The notes under the pieces were generated by a model. It made no database searches, was not told where the DNA came from, and worked only from the letters and a program-made list of their open reading frames with translations. A DNA stretch of 64,000 nucleotides from NCBI GenBank assembly GCA_965227045.1, contig OZ245718.1, forward strand, positions 1,860,001 through 1,924,000, given 5' to 3'. A program made the position numbers and the translations under genes. Origin of the DNA: UBA10649 sp965227045. GTDB taxonomy: Bacteria; Actinomycetota; Actinomycetes; S36-B12. Of the stretch, positions 17,091 to 25,398 are shown piece after piece (within the stretch, counting starts at the first letter, position 1; each line of letters starts with the position of its first letter).

Positions 17091-17671
17091 CAGACAGCAA
17101 CCTTCGAGGACTTACGCAGACGATCGGGATAGTTCGCCGGCAGATCCGACTCCGGCAACGGCACGATCTTGTGCGCCAGCACGCACCGATCCTCACTGGC
17201 CAGGTCATTGTCATCGAAGTCCCAGAACACCACCGTCCGCGCGGTCAGCATGTAGAAATCCGACGACTCATCCGACGGCTCCACAAACCCCATCGCCTTG
17301 GCCACCTCAGACGTCAAGATCTGACGAAACGTGCCCTCCGTGACAATCTCCTCATCAGAGACCACCACCCGAAGCTTCTTGCTCTCGATCACATACGAAC
17401 CACAACGCACCATCTCGTCATAATTCGCCTTCACCGCATCAATCCCCTTCGGGCCGGTGTCCTCAATCGTGTTCCCGAACACCCCATACTCGTGATACTG
17501 CGGATCGGGCATCAACGTCGGCAACACCGCCGCAATATCGGCCTCCACCTCACCACGCGAATGCCGCACCACCGACGCCAACCGCTTCTTCTGACGCTCC
17601 GTCTTCGCCTTATGCATATGCGGCTCAAAACTCGTCCACGTCAACGCCGCATCAAAATCCGACAAATCCAT
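17090..17671 (-). CDS. NTF2/SnoaL-like protein (repeat copy 2)
   Basis: 193 residues from ATG 17671; GTG starts at 17680 and 17692 are possible, but only the ATG and GTG 17680 lie inside the block shared with the window-edge copy. Features: a basic N-terminal helix (KAKTERQKKRLASVVRHSR) and a central GVFGN...GP...NYDEM stretch, followed by a beta-rich half with WDFDDNDL. It looks like a longer SnoaL_2/NTF2 form. By eye it uses T- and G-ending codons (GAT, TTG, GGT) more than its neighbours, possibly an import. First gene of the leftward SnoaL/SDR operon, behind the AT-rich element near 17725-17745. Confidence 0.82.
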   Translation of the reverse strand: MDLSDFDAALTWTSFEPHMHKAKTERQKKRLASVVRHSRGEVEADIAAVLPTLMPDPQYHEYGVFGNTIEDTGPKGIDAVKANYDEMVRCGSYVIESKKLRVVVSDEEIVTEGTFRQILTSEVAKAMGFVEPSDESSDFYMLTARTVVFWDFDDNDLASEDRCVLAHKIVPLPESDLPANYPDRLRKSSKVAV

Positions 17672-17688
17672 CAGACCCACACCCCAAT
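17514..17688. repeat. Direct repeat copy 2 (identical to 1-175)
   Basis: Matches the left window edge over 175 bases with no mismatch and in the same orientation, spanning the first 52 codons of the SnoaL-like gene and 17 nt upstream. Homologous recombination between the copies would excise or duplicate the intervening 17.5 kb, which holds the CoA block, first P450 and sugar-type importer. Confidence 0.95.
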
Positions 17689-17735
17689 TCACGCCGATGA
17701 CCGGACGACGCCGATCTACAATCGATAACTACGTA

Positions 17736-17742
17736 AACTAAT
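17736..17742. promoter_or_regulatory. AACTAAT element in the 17693-17788 divergent spacer
   Basis: AACTAAT inside GATAACTACGTAAACTAATC, about 65 bp upstream of the SnoaL ATG and 50 bp upstream of the MBL-fold GTG. The same heptamer occurs at 21039-21045 and, on the other strand, at 11522-11528. Possible half-site of a shared operator or part of a promoter; low certainty. Confidence 0.3.
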
Positions 17743-17788
17743 CTGCTTCCCACACCCGCGCAACCGAATCTCGGCAATTGGAAGGCTG

Positions 17789-18900
17789 GTGTACCGAATC
17801 GTGATCGTCACTGGAGTCGCCCAGCGTGACGCCTGGATCGACGGGACTCAGCCTCCGATCGAGGTCGTACGCGACGGCCTCTGGTCGATCCCCGTGCCGA
17901 TCCCGGACAACCCGCTTCGATACACCCTGGCCTACGTATTCGACGGCGGTAGGGGGCAGCTCGTCGTCGTCGATCCCGGCTGGGACACCGTGCAGAGTTG
18001 GGACGCGCTGCTCGCGGGCATGGCCTCGTTGGGCGCCGCTCCGGGCGACGTAGCGGGCGTTGTCGTCACGCATGCACACGCAGATCATCTGGGCCTGGCT
18101 GGACGACTGCGTCAGGCTTCCGGGGCATGGATTGCCATGCACCCTGCCGAAGAGCAGACCCTGCCCTCTCGGGTATGGGACGAGGAGACCGGCGAGTCGA
18201 ACGACCAGGCGTGGCTGACAATGTGCGGGTTCCCGACACGGAAGTCCACGCACTGCTGCTGAATCCCCGGCGGATGCAGCCCTTCTTGACACTTGCCAGC
18301 CCGGACATCCTGCTCGAGGACGGCGACCTGGTGCCCGTGACCGGCAGGCGGGTGCGGGCGGTGTGGACGCCCGGGCACACGCCGGGCCACCTGTGCTTCT
18401 ACGACGAGGACAACGACCTACTGCTCACTGGCGACCACGTCCTTCCGCGCATCAGCCCGAACATCGCGGTCGAGCACTACGACATCGATCCACCGCTGGG
18501 GTCCTACCTCGCCTCACTCGAGCGCGTCGCCCAGTTCGACAGCGCCGAGGCACTACCCGCCCATGAGTACCGCTTCCGCGGTCTGCGGGCGCGATCGCGA
18601 TCGCGAATGCTCATCGCTCACCACGAGCGCAGGTGCGACGAAGTCGCGGCGATACTGGACAACAGCGGTGAGTCGACGGTGTGGAACGTTGCCCGAGAGC
18701 TGCGGTGGTCGCGCGGCTGGCCAGCCGTTACCGGCTTGATGAGGCGCGCCGCAGTCGCGGAGGCGCACGCCCACCTGCAGTACATGACCGACCTGGGCAC
18801 CGTCGCCCAGATCGGTCGCGATCCCCTGACCTACTCGGGCGACCTGTTCATCAGCACGTCGAACTCCTCGAGCGCGAAGCCCTCGGATCCGGCGAGCTGA
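17789..18900 (+). pseudogene. Metallo-beta-lactamase-fold hydrolase, interrupted by a -1 frameshift
   Basis: Two overlapping frames together make one MBL-fold protein. Frame 1 (17789-18262) carries VDPGWD and the metal motif THAHADH; frame 2 (to 18900) continues with WTPGHTPGH, LTGDHVL and a C-terminal helical winged domain. The frames join at the G-run 18227-18229: one extra G would give MCGVPDTEVHALLLN, as expected. Either the gene is inactivated by a 1-base deletion or this is an assembly error in a short G homopolymer. The intact product would be a glyoxalase-II-like or CoA-thioester hydrolase. The 3' end overlaps the convergent SDR gene by 70 bp. Confidence 0.8.
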
Positions 18901-19742
18901 TCCTTCGCTGCGGCGAGTGACTCCACAGTCCACGCGGAAGTGCCCCGGACCTCGGTCAGCGGCGCCCACACGGCCAGGCGCGTGATCGTGGCGCCATGGA
19001 CGACGAACACCTGACCGGTGATGTCGTCCGCGTGCGGGCCGGCGAGGAACGTCGCAGCAGTGCCGATCGCCAGCGGATCCCAGTCGTCGATGCCGTCCAC
19101 CTTGACATCCATATCCGGCACCACTCCGGCGGTCATCGCCGTGCGGGCACGCGGGCAGATGGAGTTGGCCTTCACGCCGAACTGGGCAAGCTCGCGTGCC
19201 GCGACGAGCGTCATGCTGACGATGCCGGCCTTGGCGGTCGAGTAGTTGACCTGGCCGAAGTGGCCGTATAGCCCGGCTTCCGACGAGGTCGTGATCACGC
19301 GAGCGTCGACCGCCTCGCCCGCGCGCGAGCGATCGCGCCAGTGCTCAGCGGCGAAGTGCAGCGGCGCGAAATGCCCCTTCAGGTGCACCTTGATGACCGC
19401 GTCCCACTCCTCCTCCGACATCTTGACCAGCGTCCGGTCGCGGAGGTTTCCCGCGTTGCAGACGAGGATGTCCAGGTGACCGTCAACGGCCACCGCCTGA
19501 GCAATGAGGCGCCCGGCGCCCGCCCAGTCACTGATGTCATCGTGGTTCACCTCGGCAGTGCCACCAGCAGCCACGATCTCGGCCACCGCACTCTCCGCCG
19601 TCTCGGTCTGGTCGGGTGCGGAGATCAGGTCGTTGATCACGACGTGGCACCCCTCCGACGCGAGTGCGATTGCCTCGGACCGTCCGATGCCCCGGGCTGC
19701 TCCCGTGACGATCGCGACCTTTCCTGCCAACGTGCCGGTCAT
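18831..19742 (-). CDS. Short-chain dehydrogenase, MFE-2/17-beta-HSD4-like
   Basis: 303 residues, longer than a minimal SDR. TGAARGIG (13-20), NAG (96-98), Ser153/Ser154, Tyr167 and Lys171 (YSTAK) are intact; Asp38 suggests NAD(H). The extended C-terminal tail after about 255 (WAPLTEVRG...) is typical of the 3-hydroxyacyl-CoA dehydrogenase domain of peroxisomal-type multifunctional enzymes, so oxidation of a 3-hydroxyacyl-CoA is the likely role. GGAG precedes the ATG by 6 nt. Co-directional with the acyl-CoA dehydrogenase upstream (20-bp gap). Confidence 0.88.
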   Translation of the reverse strand: MTGTLAGKVAIVTGAARGIGRSEAIALASEGCHVVINDLISAPDQTETAESAVAEIVAAGGTAEVNHDDISDWAGAGRLIAQAVAVDGHLDILVCNAGNLRDRTLVKMSEEEWDAVIKVHLKGHFAPLHFAAEHWRDRSRAGEAVDARVITTSSEAGLYGHFGQVNYSTAKAGIVSMTLVAARELAQFGVKANSICPRARTAMTAGVVPDMDVKVDGIDDWDPLAIGTAATFLAGPHADDITGQVFVVHGATITRLAVWAPLTEVRGTSAWTVESLAAAKDQLAGSEGFALEEFDVLMNRSPE

Positions 19743-19762
19743 GCGTACTCCTCTTGTGGTGG

Positions 19763-20923
19763 TCAGAAGGATCGAGGAAGTCCGTGGGACTCCGCGATCA
19801 TGTTCTTTGCCATTTCGGTCGTGATGGGCGCGATCCGGTAGAGCCGGCTGTCGCGCCAGTACCTCTGCATGTCGGTCTCCATGGAGTAGCCCATGCCACC
19901 CAGCAGTTGGATGCCGATATCCGCGGCCTGGCTCGCGTACTCGGCCGAGACGGAGTGGGCGAGGGTCGCCTCAAGGCCATTCGGCCGGCCCTTGGACTCC
20001 AGCCACGCGGCGCGGAAGGTGAGGAGCTCGGACTGAGCCCGCCACGCCGTGATGTCCGCGATCTTGTGCTGCAGCGCCTGGAACTGGCCGATCGGCTTGC
20101 CGAAGGCCTCGCGCTCCTTCAGGTAGACAACCGCGTCCTCCAGCACGCCGTCGAGCACGCCCAGCGACGATGACGCCGTGATGATCCGCTCGTTGTTGAG
20201 CGTGTACAGCAGCTGGCGGAAGCCATTGCCCGCCTCGCCGATCAGCAGATCGTCGGGCACGAACACGTTGTCGAGGAACACCTCGCAGGATGCGAGCGCC
20301 CTGATCCCGAGCTTGGGGATCTTGCGGATCGTCACGCCCTCCGCGTTGGTCGGCACCAGAACCGTTGTCGTGTTCGAGCGCGACTGCGGGTCCTCGGCGT
20401 TGCGGGCGAGCACGAGCAGATAGTCCGCCGCGGCGGCACCAGAGGACCACACCTTCTGGCCACTGAGCCGGAAGCCGCCATCGACCTTGGTGATCTTGCT
20501 CTTCATCCCGCCGAGCAGGTCGGTGCCGCCTGAGGGCTCGGTGATCGCGATCGAGAAGCGCACCTTGCCCTCGGTCAACGGAGGAAGGAACCGCTCCTTC
20601 TGCTCCGGCGTACCGAACAGCCCGAGGGTCTTGGCCCCGGCAAAGGAGGACACTCCCCACACACCCGACAGACCGGACAGGTTCCGGGTGAGCTCCCTGG
20701 ACAAGATGACCTGGGTGATCGCGTCACCGCCCTGGCCGCCGTACTCCTCGCTGATGCCGATGCCGTGGAAGCCGGCGTCGGCCATGTCGCGCCACAGGCC
20801 GTCGGGATAGGTCTCCTCGTCCTTCTCCAGTTCGCGTGCGACGTGCTTGGGGTAGAACTTGTCCACCCAGGCACGCACGCTGTCCCTGAAGTCCGACTGG
20901 TCCTCGGTCAGGTCAAAGTCCAC
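19763..20923 (-). CDS. Acyl-CoA dehydrogenase
   Basis: 386 residues from a GTG with GAGGAG seven bases upstream; the longer frame back to 21034 would run into the promoter region. Landmarks: YGGQGG (about 61-66), ITEPSGGTD, the FAD segment QFQALQHKIAD and LLGGMGYSMETDMQRYWRD. The position where MCAD-type enzymes have the catalytic Glu (YEGT) reads A-P-I-T-T here, so the base must come from elsewhere, as in isovaleryl-CoA dehydrogenase types, or activity differs. It should oxidise an acyl-CoA to the enoyl-CoA and pass electrons to ETF. Divergent from the CoA ligase gene. Confidence 0.9.
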   Translation of the reverse strand: MDFDLTEDQSDFRDSVRAWVDKFYPKHVARELEKDEETYPDGLWRDMADAGFHGIGISEEYGGQGGDAITQVILSRELTRNLSGLSGVWGVSSFAGAKTLGLFGTPEQKERFLPPLTEGKVRFSIAITEPSGGTDLLGGMKSKITKVDGGFRLSGQKVWSSGAAAADYLLVLARNAEDPQSRSNTTTVLVPTNAEGVTIRKIPKLGIRALASCEVFLDNVFVPDDLLIGEAGNGFRQLLYTLNNERIITASSSLGVLDGVLEDAVVYLKEREAFGKPIGQFQALQHKIADITAWRAQSELLTFRAAWLESKGRPNGLEATLAHSVSAEYASQAADIGIQLLGGMGYSMETDMQRYWRDSRLYRIAPITTEMAKNMIAESHGLPRSF

Positions 20924-21038
20924 TGACAAGCTCCTCAAGCTGGTTGATGGTGCGGTGCCCGCGCCGACTCGCGCAGGGATCCCGAACCGACTGTCCGCAC
21001 AGCATTGACGCTGCGTGTGCAACACGTTATACATGGCT

Positions 21039-21045
21039 AACTAAT
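21039..21045. promoter_or_regulatory. AACTAAT element in the acyl-CoA dehydrogenase/CoA ligase divergent spacer
   Basis: The 20924-21128 spacer contains AACACGTTATACATGGCTAACTAAT, an AT-rich island in GC-rich flanks. AACTAAT is shared with the 17736 and 11522 sites. The spacer must carry two divergent promoters; no further structure is evident. Confidence 0.3.
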
Positions 21046-21128
21046 TCGGCAAGCACTTGGCGGATCTCGATTGCCGGGATGTCGCGCTTGCCGAACGCCT
21101 CTGTCGCCACAGGAGTGAGGACCGCATC

Positions 21129-22736
21129 GTGATCAACCTGGATGACGCTTCAGCGCGCGCGGACTACTACCGCGCCCATGGACTGTGGACCGATGAGCGG
21201 CTGGGCTGGGTTGTCTCCGACGTGGCAGCGCACACACCGGACCGCGAGTTCATCGTGATCGGTGACGACCGATACACCTACGGTGAGTTCTCCCGTTGGG
21301 CCGAGGAGGTCGGTCGGGACCTGGTCGCGGCAGGCATCAAGCGCGGCGATCGAATCCTCATCCAACTGCCCAACCAGGTCGAGGCGCTCGTCGCGCAGGC
21401 GGCGGCCTTTCGCATCGGCGCCGTCAACGTGCCGGTCGTGCCGATCTACCGCGAGCACGAGCTCTCCTACATCACCCGCGACTGCCGGCCCGCTGCGATC
21501 ATTGCCGTCGGCGAGAACCGTGGACGTATCCCGACGGCGGAGTTCGACGAGCTCCTGGCTGGCACGGATATCGAACCGCTGCGCTACTGCGTTGGGGAGG
21601 ACGCGCCGAAGGGATGGCGTCAGTTCCCGGCCCAACCGGCCGCTGACGCCGAGCCAGTCACCGGCCTGCCCGACCCGCTCGAGGCGGACAAGTGCGCGAT
21701 CATGCTCTACACGTCCGGGACGACCTCCAACCCCAAGGGCGTGCAGCTCACCTCCCGCGCGTTCATCTCCAACGCTCGCGCGCTCCGCACGGCGCTCGGC
21801 TTCGGTTCGGACACCACGTTCTTCGTGTGCTCGCCCTTGTCACACCTCGCGGGCTTCGTCTCCGGGGTCCTGTGGCCGAGCTCAGTCGGCTCGAAGGTCG
21901 TCGTCATGCCGAAGTGGAACGGCGAGGAGGCCGCCGCGGTCATCGAGCGGGAGAAGGTGAACTTCACGACGGCTGCAGCCGTCTTCCTCCACGACCTCGT
22001 CGCCGTCTACCGGGAGGGCCGCTACACCGACCACCGCATCACCTACTTCATGAGCGGCGGAGCGGCGACGCCACCGGCGCTCATCCGCGAGGCCAACGAG
22101 CTTGGCGTCATGGCGTGGCGCGGCTACGGCATGACCGAGACCGGCGGTGGGGTCTGCTGGGGCAGCCCTCACGAGACCCTCGAGGTCAAGGCCGAGACAG
22201 ACGGCCGGGTGATTCCGGGAACAGAGATCCAGGCAGTCGACCAGGATCGCAACCCACTGCCCCCCGGAGGTGAAGGCGAGATCCGCGTTCGTAGTCCGCA
22301 GTCGATGACCGGCTACACGGTCGACGAGGTCACGCGTGCCCAGATGGACGCGGCCGGATGGACCTACACCGGAGATGTCGGCACGGTCGACGCGAGCGGG
22401 CTCGTGCGCATCACCGGAAGGATCAAGGACATCATCAACCGGGCCGGGGAGAAGTTCTCCACTCGTGAGATCGAGGAACTCATTTTGTCCCATCCGTCCG
22501 TCGCGGCCGTCGCGGTTGTCGGGCTGCCCGACCCCAGGCTCGGCGAGAAGGTGGGTGCCTTCGTGACGCTCGCGCCCGACGCGGTTTGGACGGACGGCTC
22601 CGACCTCGAGGCCTACCTCAAGGAACAGCGCCTCACCCTGCAGAAGATCCCCACGACGTGGACCGTCGTCGAGGGCCTGCCGTTCACCGCATCCGGCAAG
22701 GTCCAAAAGCACCTGCTCGTCGATCTCGTTCGCTAG
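21129..22736 (+). CDS. AMP-forming acyl-CoA synthetase (long/medium-chain fatty acid-CoA ligase type)
   Basis: 535 residues from a GTG with GAGG eight bases upstream. ANL-superfamily motifs: phosphate loop YTSGTTSNPKG (about 194-204), GYGMTETGGG, YTGDVG and the C-terminal catalytic lysine in ASGKVQK. It adenylates a carboxylic acid and transfers it to CoA. Leads a rightward operon with an Ltp2-like protein, DUF35, MaoC and a secreted protein, so it probably activates a side-chain acid whose CoA ester is then shortened by those genes. Confidence 0.93.
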   Translation: MINLDDASARADYYRAHGLWTDERLGWVVSDVAAHTPDREFIVIGDDRYTYGEFSRWAEEVGRDLVAAGIKRGDRILIQLPNQVEALVAQAAAFRIGAVNVPVVPIYREHELSYITRDCRPAAIIAVGENRGRIPTAEFDELLAGTDIEPLRYCVGEDAPKGWRQFPAQPAADAEPVTGLPDPLEADKCAIMLYTSGTTSNPKGVQLTSRAFISNARALRTALGFGSDTTFFVCSPLSHLAGFVSGVLWPSSVGSKVVVMPKWNGEEAAAVIEREKVNFTTAAAVFLHDLVAVYREGRYTDHRITYFMSGGAATPPALIREANELGVMAWRGYGMTETGGGVCWGSPHETLEVKAETDGRVIPGTEIQAVDQDRNPLPPGGEGEIRVRSPQSMTGYTVDEVTRAQMDAAGWTYTGDVGTVDASGLVRITGRIKDIINRAGEKFSTREIEELILSHPSVAAVAVVGLPDPRLGEKVGAFVTLAPDAVWTDGSDLEAYLKEQRLTLQKIPTTWTVVEGLPFTASGKVQKHLLVDLVR

Positions 22737-22763
22737 TAGTTCCAAACCCAGATTGGTGGATGA

Positions 22764-23936
22764 ATGCCCAGCCCCTCCCGCACGCCCGTAATCGTCGGCA
22801 TCGGCCTGTCCGATGCACCCAAGGCCCCGCACCTGGACGTGCGCAGTCATCAGGCGCAAGCGCTGCATCGTGCGCTCGAGGACAGCGGTCTGGAGAAGCG
22901 CGAGATCGACGGGTACGGCAGCGCCGAGTCCTACATCCCCGGCGTTCCCGGTGCCGAACTCGCGGAGATGATCGAGTACCTCGGCCTCAACCCGCGCTGG
23001 ATCGACGGGACCTATACAGGCGGCTCGGCTTACGAGTTCCAACTCCTGCATGCCGAACGCGCGATTCGCGATGGCTCCGCCGACGTCATCGCCCTCACCT
23101 ACGGCCACGACCTGCTGACCCGCATGGGCCGGACGCTGGGCACCGGATACTCCCGTCAGCCAGTGTCGGCGTCTCAGTACGAGGAGCCCTACGGCAAGAC
23201 CACGGTGTCCTCGTACGCGATGGCCGCGAAGCGCCATATGTACCAGTACGGCACGACGTCGGCACAGCTCGCGGAGATCGCGGTCGGCATCCGGGAGATG
23301 GCCTCGCACAATCCGAATGCGATCTACCGCGATCTCATCACTGTCGACGACGTGCTCAACTCGCGGATGATCGCCGATCCGCTCCACAAGCTGGACTGCT
23401 GCGCCATCACCGATGGCGGCGGCGCGGTCATCGTCACGACCGAGGAGCGCGCTCGTGACTTGAAGAAGATCCCGATCAGCATCCTGGGAACTGCGGGCCG
23501 CCAGTCGCACTGGAACATCTGCCAGGCACCTGATCTCGCGACGACTGCGGGGGCGCAGGCCGGTCCGGATGCCTTCGCGCGTGCCGGACTCACGCCCGCC
23601 GATGTCGATATGGCGATGCTCTACGACAGCTTCACCATCACCGTTCTGCTTCTCCTGGAGAGCCTGGGCTTCGTCAAGCCGGGTGAGGGCGGTCCATTCG
23701 CCGCCGAAGGCAACCTCAAGATGGGCGGGTCACTGCCCATCAACACCGATGGCGGCGGCATGTCCGCCTGCCACCCCGGACTGCGCGGCATCTTCTTGAT
23801 CATCGAGGCCGTGCGGCAGTTGCGCGGCGAGGCGGGAGCGACACAGGTTCCCAATTGCGAGGTCGCGCTTGCCGCGGGCTCGGGCGGATGGCTGTCCGCC
23901 ATCGGCGTCAACATCTTGGGACGAGGAGTGCGGTGA
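22764..23936 (+). CDS. Thiolase-superfamily (SCP-x/Ltp2-like) protein, probable side-chain aldolase
   Basis: 390 residues with a full thiolase fold, but the position of the nucleophilic cysteine reads TYTGGSAYE (Tyr84 region), as in Ltp2-type steroid side-chain aldolases. LYDSFT near 287 and LPINTDGGG near 326 also match that group. Known Ltp2 works only with a DUF35 partner to cleave a beta-hydroxyacyl-CoA by retro-aldol reaction; the DUF35 gene follows here with a one-base overlap and a MaoC hydratase comes next. Classical thiolase activity is unlikely without the Cys. The steroid-like substrate is inference. Confidence 0.85.
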   Translation: MPSPSRTPVIVGIGLSDAPKAPHLDVRSHQAQALHRALEDSGLEKREIDGYGSAESYIPGVPGAELAEMIEYLGLNPRWIDGTYTGGSAYEFQLLHAERAIRDGSADVIALTYGHDLLTRMGRTLGTGYSRQPVSASQYEEPYGKTTVSSYAMAAKRHMYQYGTTSAQLAEIAVGIREMASHNPNAIYRDLITVDDVLNSRMIADPLHKLDCCAITDGGGAVIVTTEERARDLKKIPISILGTAGRQSHWNICQAPDLATTAGAQAGPDAFARAGLTPADVDMAMLYDSFTITVLLLLESLGFVKPGEGGPFAAEGNLKMGGSLPINTDGGGMSACHPGLRGIFLIIEAVRQLRGEAGATQVPNCEVALAAGSGGWLSAIGVNILGRGVR

Positions 23937-24400
23937 TGTCGGAGGCGACGAGCATGGAGCATGCACGACTTGACGTGGTTGATCCGGCGACCCCCTGGGT
24001 GAAGCCGGTTCCCGGACTCGACCCGCTGTCGACCGTCTACTTCACCGAAGCCGCGAATGGCCGCCTGCTTATCGAGCGCTGCCCGAAGTGCGGACGCGCC
24101 CAGCATTATCCGCGCGGCTGGTGCGTGGACTGCGGGCACCAGGTGGAGTGGGAGGACGCGAGCGGACTCGGGACCATCTACACGTTCACCGTGATCCGGC
24201 AGAGCGGAGTGGCGGGCTTCCGCGAGGAGGTGCCGTTCGTCACCGCACTGATCGATCTCGATGAGGGTCCGCGGGTTCTCGGCACAGTCACCGACGTCGA
24301 CGTCGACGCTGTCGAGATCGGCGACCGCGTTCAGGCCTATGTCGTGCGCATGACTCCCGAACTGGGACTGCCCATGTGGCGGCCCGCCGAAGCCGGCTGA
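23936..24400 (+). CDS. DUF35 OB-fold protein with zinc ribbon (acyl-CoA-associated)
   Basis: 154 residues from ATG 23936, which shares one base with the thiolase-like stop; AGGAG lies about 8 nt upstream. A rubredoxin-like zinc ribbon with two Cys-x2-Cys pairs (CPKCG and CVDCG) is followed by an OB fold (GLGTIYTFTVIRQ...). DUF35 partners bind the CoA part and complete the active site of Ltp2-type aldolases. In mycobacteria it is fused to a MaoC domain (ChsH2); here the two are separate neighbours. Confidence 0.92.
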   Translation: MSEATSMEHARLDVVDPATPWVKPVPGLDPLSTVYFTEAANGRLLIERCPKCGRAQHYPRGWCVDCGHQVEWEDASGLGTIYTFTVIRQSGVAGFREEVPFVTALIDLDEGPRVLGTVTDVDVDAVEIGDRVQAYVVRMTPELGLPMWRPAEAG

Positions 24401-24401
24401 G

Positions 24402-24869
24402 GTGCGGACTTTCGCCTCGGTCGATGAGCTGGCCGCTTCCGTCAGCGAGGACATCGGAGTCAGCTCCTGGATCCTCGTCGACCAGAAGCGGATCGACACC
24501 TTTGCCGAGGCAACGGGCGACTTCCAGTGGCTCCACGTGGACCCCGAGCGCGCTGCTACCGGACCGTTCGGCGGCACCATCGCGCACGGCTTCCTCACTC
24601 TCAGCCTGCTTGCGGCGATGATTCCTGAGGTCTTCACGATCGAGGGCAATCCGACCGCCGTGAACTACGGCCTGGACAAGGTCCGTTTCCTGCGCCCGGT
24701 CCCTTCCGGCTCGCGGGTCAGGGGGACCATCTCGCTGGCGTCCGCTGAGAACACTTCCCAAGGCCTGCGGGCCGTGCTTAAGGTGACCATCGAGATCGAC
24801 GGTGATGACAAGCCCGCGTGCATCGCCGAGATGATCAGTTTCTATCTGAGCCCTGGGACGGCGACATGA
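24402..24869 (+). CDS. MaoC-like hot-dog enoyl-CoA hydratase
   Basis: 155 residues from a GTG just after the DUF35 stop. The R-hydratase motif TGDFQWLHVD gives the Asp40/His45 catalytic pair, and GPFGGTIAHGFLTLS follows at about 54-68. It hydrates a 2-enoyl-CoA, making the beta-hydroxyacyl-CoA that an Ltp2/DUF35 aldolase would cleave. Single hot-dog domain, as in bacterial PhaJ-like homodimers. ATGA overlap with the following secreted-protein gene is unusual for a catabolic operon. Confidence 0.92.
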   Translation: MRTFASVDELAASVSEDIGVSSWILVDQKRIDTFAEATGDFQWLHVDPERAATGPFGGTIAHGFLTLSLLAAMIPEVFTIEGNPTAVNYGLDKVRFLRPVPSGSRVRGTISLASAENTSQGLRAVLKVTIEIDGDDKPACIAEMISFYLSPGTAT

Positions 24870-25387
24870 GAACTCATCGCGCCAGCACGGCACTTCTCGC
24901 AGCAGGCTTCGCTGCCTCTCTCGTCGGCCTCACGGCCGCTCCGGGCGCCGCCGCCGTGATCGACCGAAAGGCCAGTCTGCTGGCAACGGCACGGACAAGC
25001 CTGGGCACGATCGTTGTCGATGCCAAGGGTCGAACCGTCTACGAGTTTGCTGCGGACTCGAAAGGTCACTCAGCGTGCACCGGTGCCTGCCTCAAGGCGT
25101 GGCCGGCAGTGGCAGCACCGGCGAAGCTCCCGTCGTCCGTACCCGGGATATCCGGCAAGGTCGGCGTGCTCAAGCGGCCGGACGGCATACGCCAGCTCAC
25201 GCTGAACGGCTTCCCGCTCTACACGTTCGCGGGTGACAGTTCTGCAGGCACGACTGCTGGCCAGGGCGTGAACGCCTCCGGCGGCAGATGGTGGGTCGTA
25301 ACCCCGGCGGGGGCGAGGATCACGACGACGCCGAACGCGAGCACGCCAACGACGCCCACCGAGCCCGGTCCGGGATACGACTACTGA
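24866..25387 (+). CDS. Secreted protein with two Secreted_repeat (lipoprotein_15-type) modules
   Basis: 173 residues. Sec signal peptide (R2, hydrophobic 9-28, AAA cleavage region), no lipobox Cys. Two repeats follow: LGTIVVDAKGRTVYEF-x-SACTGACLKAWP (about 47-86) and VGVLKRPDGIRQLTLNGFPLYTF...GGRWWVV (about 97-145). A Thr/Pro-rich tail ends the protein. Function of the domain is unknown. It overlaps the MaoC gene by 4 nt (ATGA), so it is translated with a CoA-catabolic operon, which is odd for a cell-surface protein. A strong hairpin follows 11 bp after the stop. Confidence 0.85.
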   Translation: MRTHRASTALLAAGFAASLVGLTAAPGAAAVIDRKASLLATARTSLGTIVVDAKGRTVYEFAADSKGHSACTGACLKAWPAVAAPAKLPSSVPGISGKVGVLKRPDGIRQLTLNGFPLYTFAGDSSAGTTAGQGVNASGGRWWVVTPAGARITTTPNASTPTTPTEPGPGYDY

Positions 25388-25398
25388 CCGTCCCTCAG

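Noticed and set aside
1..17688. Composite transposon or integrated element bounded by the 175-bp repeats
   Set aside because: The repeat lies within coding sequence; there is no transposase, integrase, terminal inverted repeat or tRNA target between or beside the copies.
22764..23936. Ordinary acetyl-CoA acetyltransferase (thiolase)
   Set aside because: The nucleophilic cysteine position is not Cys, and the DUF35 partner points to an Ltp2-type aldolase.
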